Part shown: positions 1-14,100 of the stretch, one piece after another
How the letters are laid out: each line of letters starts with the position of its first letter
Position numbering within the stretch: the first letter of the stretch is position 1
DNA from: Taxillus chinensis
Lineage: Eukaryota; Streptophyta; Magnoliopsida; Santalales; Loranthaceae
Assembly (NCBI GenBank): GCA_023512835.1
Contig: CM042085.1
Coordinates: forward strand, 6,672,062 to 6,736,061
DNA: 64,000 bases
Direction of reading: 5' to 3'
The notes under the pieces: generated by a model
What the model was told of the DNA's origin: nothing
The model's input: only the letters and a program-made list of their open reading frames with translations
Databases searched by the model: none
Program-made: the position numbers and the translations under genes

Positions 1-1004
<1,004 letters not shown>

Positions 1005-1034
1005 TTGTTGACTGACTCCGTCTCCGGGTGGCCC

Positions 1035-2699
1035 ATGGAAGACGATGCGAAATATCTTTACTTCACGGATATCAACCGTCTTTGCAGACTGAACCTTGCA
1101 GAATTGGAGCGCAACAAGGATGATCCGCCATCGTTTGAGATCGTGTTCAATTTTTACGAGGTGAATTTACCAGCAGGCATGGGACTTTTCACGTTACACG
1201 ACAACGATTCAGGTTCTGATCCAGCGGTGTATGTGGTCGGGGGTGAGAAAACTAGGGTAATACCAGAGTCTTGTTATCCGTGGGATTGCTGGCATCGTTG
1301 TGGTAGGATGGAGGTTCTGGATCAGAGTTACGGAGATGAAGGAATGGGGCGTCAAGTCTACAGATTGGAGCCCAACAACAGCAGCAACAACAACAACAAC
1401 AACAACAACAACAAGATCGTTGCTGTCGAATCGTCCACAATTCCTCATATGACCTCGGCAAAGCCTAATGCCATGACCGCCAAGATCGATGGAAAAGTGT
1501 ACGTTATGGCTAACTCCCCATATTTCTACGATCCAGTCGCGAATTCATGGGAAGCTTTGGAAGATTGCCCGTTTTTTCAGCTATGTTCCACCCTTCCTGA
1601 TGCTTTGTTCTCGCTGAATCATTGGGTTATTGTTCGTAATCTGGACCGTCTTTTGGTATATGATGTTGACGCCCGAGTTTGGTTGGAAGACGGCACAAAT
1701 CTCATCCAGCGCCATTTCTCGTCACTTGACGACACTGTTCCGCCTCCGTACCTCTTCGGTACGGTCGCCACATACGAAGGCCTCACCATCGCTTTTGCTG
1801 GCAGAAAACATGGAGTCATGGTTTATTTTCCGGCTTATAATGTTGGTCCAAAACACCAAAGGTTGGTTGAATTGGACATCCCTTTTGAGATTGACGATGA
1901 GCATCTCTATGATGTGGATTGTTCTTACCATCCCCGCTACAGTGCTATTAGAGATGGGAACATTTTTCATCTGGGAGGGGGTAAGATGTGCTTTTTCTGC
2001 TCCGTTTGGGATTATGGACACGCCATGGTAACAATTTTTCAACTCAAGCTTCAAAGATTTGGGGTGCACTACGGCAGCGTTTCTGCTGATGTCCTGCGCT
2101 CCCATTCCTACCACCTTCACGAACTACTAGGCTGTTTCGGCTTTCCTCGTGAGCTTTTCATCATGTATGATCTCTCTCTCTCTCGCCCTCCCTCTCCCTC
2201 TCTCATTTATTCGTTCTATTATTGCGCCAACTGCATTTTGGCCCCACTCAATCTTTCCCCAAACCTCTTCTTTTCTTGGGTTGTCCAAAATTTCAATCTA
2301 GTCAGTACCGGCGGTTTCAGAGTTTGCTTGACCTCTTTTATTGGCTAAATTCTCAGCGCGTAGTACACTACATGCCTAAGTAAGACATTTATTTGACAGT
2401 ACAGTTTCAAGCCCTCATGGCTGACCCATATAATTAAACGCAGGCCATCAAAAATATCAGAAACACAAGTCTTTGGGGGAGGCCGGGTGCCTATATTGTT
2501 TCCTTCATATATAAATTTATAACATCGGTTTTCTTCCATCATCATATTGCTGGTTGTCTTCGACAGGGGTGAACTTTTTGATATTCGCAAGTTCCAGGAT
2601 GATGTGCGTAATGCAAGCTCAAAGAGGCAGCGCGACCTCCAACTGGAAGTGCTTGATGTTGATGCAAGTTCAAAAAGGCTGCAAACTAATTCCCACTAG
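1035..2699 (+). CDS. Kelch-repeat (galactose oxidase-like) protein, two exons
   Basis: Exon 1 runs to 2164 and exon 2 is 2567-2699; joining AT|GTATG to CAG|GGG keeps the frame and gives 420 aa from the ATG at 1035 (430 from an in-frame ATG at 1005). The 1035 start is preferred because it opens with MEDDAKYLYF, which looks like a real kelch-protein N terminus. Kelch-like strands with Gly pairs and Y/W spacing are visible: VYVVGG, KVYVMA, DPVANSWEAL, TIAFAGRKHGV and IFHLGGG. About 120-135 residues in there is a low-complexity Asn tract. Exon 2 is basic and contains an internal repeat (NASSKR / DASSKR). No F-box is visible. Kelch propellers usually bind proteins; the partner here is unknown. Compared with the damaged copy upstream it lacks 12 residues of a kelch strand, so it may be impaired. 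The exon 2 join is inferred from phase and splice signals. Confidence 0.68.
2165..2566 (+). other. Predicted intron of the kelch gene with CT-rich tract
   Basis: Begins GTATGA and ends TTCGACAG. A (CT)n-rich stretch at about 2168-2202 lies just inside the donor. Reading through the intron gives an open frame to 2348, which would be the alternative unspliced C terminus. Confidence 0.5.
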
Positions 2700-3669
2700 T
2701 GACGTTATCCTTCATGAACTCTAGCTGTGATTCTCGTTCTTTTTTCTTCCAGCTATTTTCCATTCTTTTGATCTTTAACGTTAGTAGGTTAATTTGTGTC
2801 CCTTTCTTAATGTAGTAGATATTTTTTTAGGCAAAACACTTGACATGTCTTTCTATTGGTCTTTAGTGGTCGTATTACTTGCTATATTTATTCAATGTAG
2901 TTTTATAGTGCCCTTAAATATTGAATTTATTAAAACTCGAAAATGGCTCTTGCTGTTAATACTATAAAATTGAATATGTGCCCTTCAATTTATTTTCATG
3001 TTACTTTTTTCATAAATTTTATTTTTAAGTACAATTATTTTAAATATAATGGAAGATGATAATTCACAATTGTATAAAATTGTTAGCTTCATGCTCTTCT
3101 TGCTTAATTAATTCGACACTTGTTACCGTATTTCTTCTTTTCAAATGAGATTCAATGCTATCTGCATGCATTTATGAAAGAACAAATAAGAGTAGAGGTT
3201 GAGAGTAATACAACTCTAAAAAAATAAAAAAATAATATTAGCAATACATATGGCAAAAATAGTAAATGACGATAAAAATAAAAACCATCCCACCTTCTAA
3301 AAATACTAATAATTACTATAAAGAGCTAGAACAATAATTAAACTCCTGTATTATTGGTTTTTGGGGGATCAATTTGCACTTAAAAGTTACTTCTTGGAGC
3401 ATTACAACTTGAAGGGTTGTAAATTTGTTGGCCTTTGTTATTCCGTTTGGCCAATCTTAAAAAACGAACTTATATTGTTTAATGTTGTATGTCTATAAGA
3501 TTGGGACGATGTAGGTTTCGTCCAAAAGTTACAAATAAAAAAATAAGTCAAAAATAATTCATCATATGTAAAATATATAATTATTTGAAATTTTCAATAG
3601 AAATTACAAAATCTAGAAATCCGTACATATTTAATTTGGTTCAATAAATTTCAGTTTGGAAAATGGCCG

Positions 3670-3815
3670 AAAGTCCATATTTCTAGAAATTAAGTCTTAT
3701 TTCCTAAATTGAAATCCTGTTTTCTGAATCAAATTCCTTATTTCTCGAATCGAAGTCATTATTTATGAATCAAAGTTCTTATTTCTTGAACCGAAATACT
3801 ATTTCTCTCAAATTG
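3670..3815. repeat. Degenerate minisatellite, about 21-bp unit
   Basis: About seven diverged units follow each other, each of the form AAGTC-TTATTTC-T-GAAT-GA. Units vary from 20 to 22 bp with substitutions in each, so this is an old array. Non-coding. Confidence 0.65.
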
Positions 3816-4531
3816 ATTTAAACACTTCATCTTTCATGAATGCAACAATTGGCAAAGACAAAAATTAATAAAACTGAAGTTTACCAAACCGATTGAAACA
3901 CGTAATTTGTCATGAATGCAATTAATAGTTTAATGCCCTTAAATACATAATTTGCCATATTAATCTAATTGATGAATAGGTGGGCAATTATTATCCGATT
4001 AAATATATAATAAATCTATTTACAGTCTCTAAAATAAGACAGCATTGCAGGTCTTACGTTTTTATTAAAATGATATAATTTTAATTAAATACAAAGGACA
4101 TGAAATGCAGTCACCAAAATGAGAACCACAATTAGTATTACTCTTAAATATAATAGTTGATTACTTGATTTGTCTTAAAAGTATATTCTTCATTTGATAT
4201 TAACCTCTTAGGTTTTTGTTATGCCACACCATTAATGAGAAATAAATGTCACATAAGAGTACGAGGTGACAGATGATTCATTAGAATTGACCAAGTCTTT
4301 CTATTAAATTCTCTTGTAATTAATAACTCCATCAATTCACCTTGTGATTGGAAATAAATAAATCTTTATATTAAAGAGAAATGTCAAAAGTAACGTTATT
4401 TACCAATTGTGCAGTACAATGTCTTTGTATGTTTTGCATTGAAACTTTGCGAATATTAAGCATAGATGATAAGAGCTTTACAAAACAAGTACATATGAGA
4501 ATTTGAGTGACATCCAAATGTACAATTGTTG

Positions 4532-4650
4532 TCCAAGAATCGAATCACCATCCAAAAATTGAACAACTATCCAAGCATTAAATCACTATCTAAGCATATC
4601 AGATGAACAATCCAACTTTGAATTTCTATATGAGCATTAACCATCCAATC
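4532..4650. repeat. Degenerate minisatellite, 19-bp unit
   Basis: Three consecutive 19-bp units begin with TCCAA and end with CTA or CCA (4532-4550, 4551-4569, 4570-4588), followed by more diverged copies starting TCTAAGC, TCCAAC and TCCAATC. Non-coding. Confidence 0.55.
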
Positions 4651-5942
4651 TTCAATTACACTTAGCTTTGCCTTGAAAGCATTTGGTCACTTGCAAGGAA
4701 AATCTTGATCCAATAATGTGAAAGTTGTTCAAAATCCCTAGTCTTTATTTTTTTTTTGTACATTTTACAATTTTCAATTCTTTCCAATTGATCCTTGTTC
4801 ATATACTCCATGGGAAACAATTTGAGCTCAATGCACAGGTCAAAAGGCATAAATATCAATATTGTCCGTTGCCATCTCTATTCTTGGGTATACAATGGAC
4901 AATAGCTCCTCAGTGCCGAAAGAGAGGAACCAACTCGTTGACAACGAGTTGTCTAAGAAGAGAGAAACTCCTGCAAAGTTACATCTATAGCCACTACCAA
5001 TGGAACTAGCCTAGCTCAAGGATGAGAGGATGCCAAAAACTTACCAGAGGTCCGAAGGCTCATCAGATTCGTAGTTGCAACTTGCAAGCTCAACGACAAT
5101 GCTTTAGGTCCGAAGAGTATGAATATTCTTCACTAAGAAGCATCAATCAATACGATACTAAAACATGTGAATTGTATAATGCATTAAATTGGAAACCTAT
5201 TTGAAATAATAATAATAATAATTACTTGTCCATTGAATCAATAAAAATAATGCACTCCTATCGAATTAAATTTGAAGGCATGATTCCAGCTAATTGATTT
5301 CCATACACCAGCCATCTTGTGCAAAAGGTAAGATCTTTTAAAGCAGGTAGTGGGAAAAAGGAAAGACAAAGACAAACCTGTTAGATACCCATCTATAGAT
5401 ATAGATTTTATTACAAATCTAAAAGTGCAAACGGTATTTTGATGCAACAAAAAGTTCAATTTCCAGAACAATGCGCTCTTCCATAAATCAATAGATCACC
5501 GTACAAATACAAACCATTTGTGTAAACCTCTTCATGGATAACAAGGTCATTTAATTCTCGGAAAACATATATACAATTTTCCTGCTATTTACAATTCATC
5601 AGATTACAAAAAATTACACCAGCAATACATACAAAAAATATCCTCATTCATCAACTGAAAAATAAGATAAATTTAATACACATTTTACAGGTCTTCCTAC
5701 TCTAACCCCTCAAAACTAAATATACTTCGAATGCCATAACCGCCTCTAAACACAGGAGATTCATGACCCCAAGTTCTATAGGAAAACCAACTGCTTGCAA
5801 AGAAACCGTATGTAGCCAAATTGCATAGTTTTGCTGTCTATCAGAATGAGTTATTTTTCTACGGCTTCAGGCGTCAATAATTCAATGCTAAGGCCTAGAG
5901 GTTGTCTAAATCAACTGGAAGGGAAATCTATGATGTGCACTA

Positions 5943-8900
5943 TTATTGAATCTCTAAAATCCAAGAACTACATTCTCGGAGAAGTGGAAACTTCTGATGC
6001 TCAGCAATGTTCAAGAAGACTAGCATTTTGCTGCGAAACTCAGAGACATCTTCCTTGCACCTGAATGAGCCAGCACATCCGCATTGCTCAGCCAAATGTG
6101 CAGCCTTCACCTGATTGCATTTCAGGCACACCAAATCCTGCACATGGAAGAGACGCTCTCTCTGCCTGACAATTTGCAAAAGAGCATTCTCCATAACTTC
6201 ACGGTCATATGGCTGTCCACACTGGGGCACCGCACAGCGCCATTGTTGAGCAAGTAAAGAAGAGTCCCGGCATAAGTCTAGATCTCTGCAATCATTGCAG
6301 TAGCTGCATATACAAATTCTGCAAGTCAGAATTTACTTCCAAGGGCGAACTTTTGATAATCTTACCTGATATTTAGATTTTGTAACTACTTCAACCTTCT
6401 TGAAAGGTGTTATTTAACAAAAAAAACGTTTCCACTGCTGCCATTAACTTTGTTATTGTGATTATTTTGTTTTCCTTTTTTTGGTTGTGGAAAATGGATT
6501 TTAGTGCACTGCACAAAATTTGCAGCTTACTAAGAACCAATCCAGGGAAGGTAAAATGCCCCATAATGGTATAAAATACAACATAAATAGTTTTAATCAA
6601 GATTTCCATCGGGCAACATAACAAAAGTTGACTGCAAAATTTCCTTTCAAGCTCGAAGGCCTAAAGCAGTAGGATTGAGGAAAAAAGGAAAATAACTGAG
6701 CATAGATTGCCAATTTTATTTGAACATGTTGCTATATATTTTAAAAATAAGAAAAAGAAAGTGAACCTAGTGAAAAAACAAGTCATGATATCTGCTCTCT
6801 AGTTCCCATCAGATAATGCGATCTCTGGAAAAAAAAAATCATAGACAAGACAAATATACAACTGCTGGTCAAATTCTCTTTACCTGCAAATGACATTGGG
6901 CAAGACAAAAGATGAGTAAGAATCACGAAATTCTGCTTCCGGAGAAAACTCTCTCACACGTACATATTTCAAGAGGTTCTTCCTCATGACCTGTATCCAA
7001 GTCCCATGCATAAAAAAAGTCAGGGAAGTGCATGTTGAATTGGAATGTGAGAAAGCCTGTTAGGGTATGAGATAAGATAAGAGTCAAGAATAATGCTTAG
7101 CAATATAGAAACCAAAAGGTGATAAAATATTGAAAGACAACTAAAACGGGCGATTTAAAAAAAAAAAAAAAAACTATCCTAAGTGTGAAGCCTAATGGTT
7201 CACGTGGAAGGCATATAAGGTCTATCAACTATCTTTTCTCTTTAAAGTTTGAGATCTTATTATAATTATCTTTCAGGATTGTGAATGAATTAGCCTAATG
7301 TTCGCGTTTAACTCGATAAAAAAATTATTTATATTCGCTTGTTAAAGAATAGTGATATTCAGAAGCACAAAAATAGTGTTTGTAAAAATTATTAACGTGA
7401 ATGAAAATTATTCATGAGTGGATAATTAATAAACTTATTACTATATATAAAAGTTTTTCTATTAAATATAATTTAATAATTATTAATAAATAAAAATATG
7501 TTATTTATTACTATTACTATCATATTGATGTAAAGTATATATATACAAATTGTTTAAATATATTAAATAATGATAATATAACCTAACAAATAACAGGCTT
7601 TTATTTGTGCAACAAACAATTGAAATTTTAGAATTGTGTTTATAAACATTTAAATATCTCTTATATGATACCTTAATAAAAGCATGCAACGTGATTGATT
7701 TGAATCATGAACACTTGTCCGTATAATATTGATTAGGAAAACAAGAAGAAAGAAGCAGTGTACAAGAGTAAGGTATGCTGATGCAGTAAAGATTGAAATG
7801 AAAGGGCCCATTTGGAAGCCATGAAACAAGTGTTAACTATTGAATTATTAGTTGCTACTCACACAGCCTAGAGCTATGTTACAATGAATAATGTTTAAAA
7901 CAACTCTTACCAATATATCATGCTGTACATTTTGGTCAAGAGCCATAACAGCGCAGACATGCTTAATGAACTCCAAAGCAGGGTCACCTGAACTGATATT
8001 ACTGGGTTGAAGGATCCCATGTGACACATGTTGTTCATCAGAGTTGATTGATCTCTTCATATGAACAACAGTATCACGAACAATCCTAAGAAGCTTGTCT
8101 GTGAAGTAAGAGCTAACCTGCAGTGTGTATAATGGCCATATATATACTGTTTTCTAAAAAAACACTATTGAGGAATGAGGATGAACATCAGAAACGTATG
8201 AGAAACTCAAAAATACCTGCGCTTTAAGGTATTCTGTCATGCGAGATTCAAACTTCTCGGCAGCTGCTGCAGTAATTGATGGAGTACAGAGGTTGCCATC
8301 ACTGGCAGATGATCTAATTGCATCTTGATCTTGTGCATATTTCCATGGGATGTATGAAAATTCAGAAACAATCAAAACAAAATGGTCCTGCAAACGAGAA
8401 CGTTAACGCTAGCTCATTTATTTTCAAAGAAATAAATAACTGAAAAAGTGATCCTCCTAATATGTCCAGTCACACAGCACAAGCATACTTGGACCACGTA
8501 CCTGAATAGCCTTGGGTAAATAGTCAGCAATATTCCAGCTAGATATGATATCTACTTGGGGTTCATCATGCACACTTTCATCGGTTGGTCTCAATTCTGA
8601 TGATGTTTCTTCTTGGGATTTGGCTTGAATGCCACCAAAATTATACTATAAAAAAATCAAGTAAAAAGTAAGGTAAAGTAAATGAAATGTGTTGTATAGT
8701 TGCTTCTCAATTACTTCTCTTGTAAAGAAAACCCATGCTACATGTTATCATATTCAGAGTGACAACTTAATTAGTGAGTTACAATATAACTAGGTAGGAT
8801 AGTTTATAATTAAAAAATATCCTAATCTCTTCCTTACAATATATACATTCCTCTATTTACACACATATTCATATATACATTGAAAAGATACATAAAAATA

Positions 8901-11126
8901 AGGATATGCTTGTTTTATCTATTTTTTTATTTTATTTTTAAAATGTGATTTTTTTTTGCCTTTTATGCTGAAATAAAAATTCAATTTGATATTTACATTT
9001 GTTGTTTCTAGTAATAATGCAAAAGAATATACTTAAACCATATTTCAAAATTTTATTATTTAAAAGGGCATTCCTCACGAGACTTCTTGTGTAAATACTC
9101 TATCTCAAAATAGAGTAAATAAGCATGAGAATAGACAATTTAAAACTAGTCATGCTTTCTTATTTCAAATAAACATTTATAAATAATTTTAGGTTGATAC
9201 AATTCCTACAAAATGTTTTTCAATTAATCGCATGCCATCGTTTAATTTGCATGATGAGATCCCCTACAAAATCCTCTTTCCACACAAGTCCCTATTTCCA
9301 GTTGATCTTAGGATCTTTGGTAAATCTTATGTCCTTAAAGTGCATCTTCCTTAGTTATTCTCATCTTTAAAAAGGTTATTAACGTTTTTAACCTAATCTT
9401 AAAAAATAGTCTCAATCGATGTTACCTTCCTAGAAAACGCATCCTACTTTTAGTCTTCTTCTCCTCCCACACCTCGAGGAGAGAATGGTGATGTGTTAGT
9501 CTACTCCCTCCCATCTTTTGAAGTTGTTACAGGGCCTGTTCCTCTTGCAACTCTCAAGCCTCATATCACTCAAATCTACTCCAAGCTCCAACCTCTTTCT
9601 TGATGTCTTGTACCTGCTTCTTTGTCCTCAGATTCAGTCCCGAGTGAAGATTTACCGATTGCGTTGTGTAAAGGTAAATGCTACTACTCCTATCTTATTC
9701 CTTAGTTTGTTTCTTAAAATTATTTGTCCCCTTATTCTTGTTCTTTGTTGTCTCTTTCGATTCTATAATAGTTCCCAAAACTGTTAGTGAAGCCCTCTTT
9801 AACTTTGATTGGCACCAAGCAATAATTGATGAAATAAAAGCTTTAGATGACAATGATACTTGAAGCTTGATTGATTTACCAACTGGAAAACGAGCTATCG
9901 ACTACAAATGTGTGTTCATAGTTAAAGTCATCTAGTTGCTAAAGGCTATGTTCAAAAATATAACCTGAACTATTATAATACGTTTTCTCCTATTGCCAAA
10001 TTGACCTTTATTCAATTTTTTCTTTTTGTGGTTGCTAATTTTGTTGCTCGCAGGGAGTCTGAGTGTGTGTCATCTATGTAAGTCTTTATATGATTTCAAA
10101 CAAAGTCCTTATGCTTGGTTTGGAAAACTTAGTTAGGCTATTGAAACATGAGGTATGATAAAAAGCAAGGCTAACGATTTTGTGCACAATCAAATTTTGG
10201 TATTATCCTTTCAATTGTGTACGAGGATGATATTATTATTATTGGCACCGATACTTGAGGATGCTTAAATATTTCTTATGTGTTGAAATTACAAGGAGGA
10301 GACGATAAATCTTTCTTTTTCATAGAAAATGTCTTTGATTAGTGAAACCTTATAATGCTTCAATGACTCCAAACATGCATATGATAAGAGATGGTGAACA
10401 ATTTGTTGACCTTAAGAAAGATCGAAAGTTGATTGGAAAGTTTAGTCATCTTACTGTCACCTTTTAGATATTATGTCAGTATTATTAGTCAATTCTTGTC
10501 ATTCACAAATGTTCATCATTGAAATAAATTTTGTGTTACTTAAAAAAGAAATACCTAAAAGTGGTCTCATGTTCGCAAATCATGAGCACACTCATATTAA
10601 ATGTTTCTCAGATGCATATTGGAAAGGTTCCATAGTGGATAAAAGATCCACAATGTGCCTTTGTTGGATGAAATTTGGTATCGTGAAAGAGTAAAAAATA
10701 AAATGTTGTGTCATAATCCATTGCCGAATCAAAATATAAGATTATGACACAGTTTGTAGGTTTGTGTGTAAGATAATGTAGATATATTATCTATAAGTCG
10801 GTCTTAACTTTCTCATACTAGCTAAATTATAGCGTAACAACCAAGCTGTATATATTACTTCTAATCCTATGTTTCAAAAATGATCTAAGCATATTGAAAT
10901 TGATCGTCATATCATCTATAGAAAAATTCAACTTGAATTGATTTCCACATAATAATAGAAAATCATGAAACAATTAAGGTACAACTTCACCAAAACTCTA
11001 AATGAGATTCAAATTACTAATCTTTGTAACAAGTTGACCATAATTAATATCTATGCTCTACTTGAGGAGCGATATAGTAATTAGAGTGACACCTTAATTA
11101 GTAGGATACACACTCTCTCTCTCTCT

Positions 11127-11170
<44 letters not shown>

Positions 11171-14100
11171 ATGTATTGCATTGAGAAAATATATGAAAAT
11201 AATATTCTCTTGCATTTGTATCACTACACAATAATTACAGTTAGATATATTATATTATTACTTTAAAAGATTTTTTTCCTCTGCATTTTTTCAATCACAT
11301 GTCCCATTATAGCTCTTTTTGTTGAACCCTCTACTTTCAAAGGGTTTTGTGACCAACAACTAAATATTTATTTTTCAAAGTCACCATCCATTTGAGACCA
11401 CCTGAGGTACTTTCCTACACAGGCACTTGTTTTATTTACATTTCCATTCCCTCCACAATATTGTTGACAGGGAGAATATTAGCATATAAAAGTGATAAAT
11501 CATTGTCATATTTTTCAGTCTCGTTTATTGAAGTTTCTAAGGTGTCCATTAATGTTCGGTGTTGACAGTGAGGTCTTCCAAATGTGGAATTGATGTAAAT
11601 CAGTCGAATGTAAGATCACGATCTTCAAGTTCAGGTAAAAAACACAATTACAATTTTTTCATAAAAGAAGAATATAGACTTGAAGAAAATATAAAAATAG
11701 GGTAGAACAGTCCACACTTAGATTTTAGATTATTTTGCCTTGAAACTGTATCACTTCCTATTTGTGTGGTATCATTTTTCTTTGTTTGGATCACGTTGTA
11801 GTGGAGTATTGTGTCAATCTCATGTTAGTGCGTGGAGGTTAAGTGTTGTACTAATTCTTGCTGCAACTCTCGAACATATTTCTGTAGGGAAGAACATACA
11901 GGTTCCTTTGATGGTGGTTTCGTTGTGAAAGCTTCTAGTCCTCAAGAGGAAGAATAAGAAAATATTTAAAAGAGCTTGGTAATCGACTGCAAGCTAAATC
12001 AATAAAATTATCAATTGATCTCCGTGTTCATGTGGAAGTAAAACAAAGGAATTCTATTTGTAGTGCAAATTCTATAAGAATTTAGTTTTAAGGGAAGTGT
12101 TATCAGTTTAAATTGGAAAATTAATTCAATGTTCTTCAACAAAAATAAATCCAATGTTCTTCTTAATCCTTAACCATTTTTCCCCTGCTTTATGTTACCA
12201 TTTTTTTTGTTCCCTACAAATAAAAATAAAATATTGAATGGTAGAACAAACTACTTGCTGATGATATTTTGTAACAGCATAAAAACAAGTGACCAAACCT
12301 GATCCATAAAAAGTAAGCAATGCCAAAAGTGCAAAGGTTCAAGCTCAATCCACTCAAATAAATCTCTGCGGAACAAAAGGACACTGATTACCAGAAAGAA
12401 GACAAAATATCATGAACATATTACGGTCAACTGATGCTAACCTCGTTTGTAGAGTTTTGATTACACTCTCGCTGTATGCTTTGGCTGCAAGTAAATCAAA
12501 TTTTCCTGTATCTATAATAATCTTTGAAAAATTTGCAAATATAATTGTGGCACCCAATTTGCGAAACTCAGCCAACAATAGCGCAAAAACCTTTTGCATG
12601 ACCTGATAATATTGATAACAATAAAAATAAAAATAAAAACTAAACAGTTAGTTGAACATTATTAGAACAACCCTTGTTATATAATGTATTATGTATGTGC
12701 ATACAATAAGTTCTCTATATCAAATGGAATGGTTGAAAAATATAAAGTCAAATTAGTTATTAAATGTTATACAGACGTATGCGATCAATTATTAAGAAAA
12801 TTTTACTCCTTTGACTAAATCAAGTACTATTAAAGTCCTATTTTCTCTTGTAGCTAATCTAAGCTAGTTATTATAACAGTTTGATGTGAAGAATATTTTC
12901 CCTGATAGTGATTTGATGAAAGAAGTGCATATGTATTCTCCTCATGGTTATACATCAAAAGAAGCAAAGGCATGCAAGATAAAAAAAAAAAAAAAGCATT
13001 ATAAAATTTGAAACAATCACTAGGAGCTTGATTTGATCAATTGAATCACTTAATGCAAACATATAGTTTTAAGCAAGCTTTAGCTGATTACACTCTCTTC
13101 AATAATAGAGATGATGATGATATTACTTTGTTTATTGTTTATGGTGATGACATAATTATTACAAGTAAATCTCATGTACTTTTTGTGTGCGTTTTAATTC
13201 TCGTAAATAAATAAATTCTCTTACTTATCGAAAAAAGAAATAATTATTACAAGTAATAACATATGTGAGATAGAACACCCTTCGAGTTATTAGACAAAGG
13301 AGAAAAGCTTCTATATCATTTCAAATAAAGGAATTAGAGACTTTTAAATACTTACTAGGCAATGAAGTATCCCCATCTAAACAAGGATTTTTTGGGACAA
13401 CGAAAATGTCTTAGACAACCAAAAGGAGACTAGTAACTTAGCCTAACCTACAGATACCCCTATTGAAGTGAATCATAGTATAACTATCAATCCTGATAAA
13501 CTTCCAACGAACAAAGATAAATATCAAAAGTTAATAGGAAAACTGATTTATCTTGACTCATACCAAACCTGACATATCACATGCAATTAATGTTATAAGT
13601 TAGTTCATGCATAATTCGAATGATTGATCCATGACTACTTTGAAGCATATTCTAGCATATCTGAAGTCCTATTGTGTTCTCCAAGCATAGATACCCGAAT
13701 ATTATGTTTTCTCTAACTTGGGCTTTGTTGGATCCAAATTGGATAAAAAAAAATCTACTTTTAGATAAATGCCAAATGTGATTTCCTTGACTAGTGCAAA
13801 AGTTGAATAATAATAATAATAATTTATGACGCAATAGAAATTTTGTATATTAAGAAAACAAATCAACTAGTTAATATAATGATTCATGTGGTTTCCAGTG
13901 TGAGCATGTATGATATCTATACACCAACTTAAAGTAAATTATATCTGTCAATTATAGTGATAAATTGAGTTTCATAAAGTGAATTCTTACTAAATTAGGT
14001 TTTCCCAAATCTTGTGTATAAATATAATTGTATTCTCTCATTAAAATAATAAGAAAGAACTCTCCATCCTCTTTCTCCTCATAGAAAGAGTAAGAGAGAA

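Larger units (their letters stand above)
2700..5942. other. AT-rich spacer downstream of kelch gene and POL2
   Basis: No coding region is recognised; the ORFs here are short and have no family features. It contains two degenerate minisatellites (listed separately). A short perfect inverted repeat lies at 4931-4951, with arms CAACTCGTT / AACGAGTTG and a 3-base loop. The part from about 5400 to 5942 is probably the POL2 3' untranslated region: a minus-strand AATAAA lies at about 5406-5411. Confidence 0.45.
8646..12298 (-). other. POL2: POL2 intron 44 (3.65 kb)
   Basis: Large intron holding a plus-strand copia remnant, a (CT)n(AT)n microsatellite and one arm of a dispersed inverted repeat, all listed separately. 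Confidence 0.85.

Noticed and set aside
1209..1461. Minus-strand frames rich in Val or Cys opposite the Asn tract
   Set aside because: They are the complement of the CAA/AAC repeat in the kelch gene; the same Cys-rich frame appears opposite the truncated copy.
2165..2348. Unspliced C terminus of the kelch protein
   Set aside because: The stretch is a CT microsatellite and hydrophobic noise; the in-phase GT-AG junction to 2567 gives a plausible basic tail, though this remains unproven.
3670..3815. Possible CRISPR-like array
   Set aside because: Units are contiguous with no unique spacers, AT-rich and degenerate; the host is a plant.
5831..6064. Plus-strand 77-codon frame
   Set aside because: Overlaps the last POL2 exon on the other strand and resembles no family.
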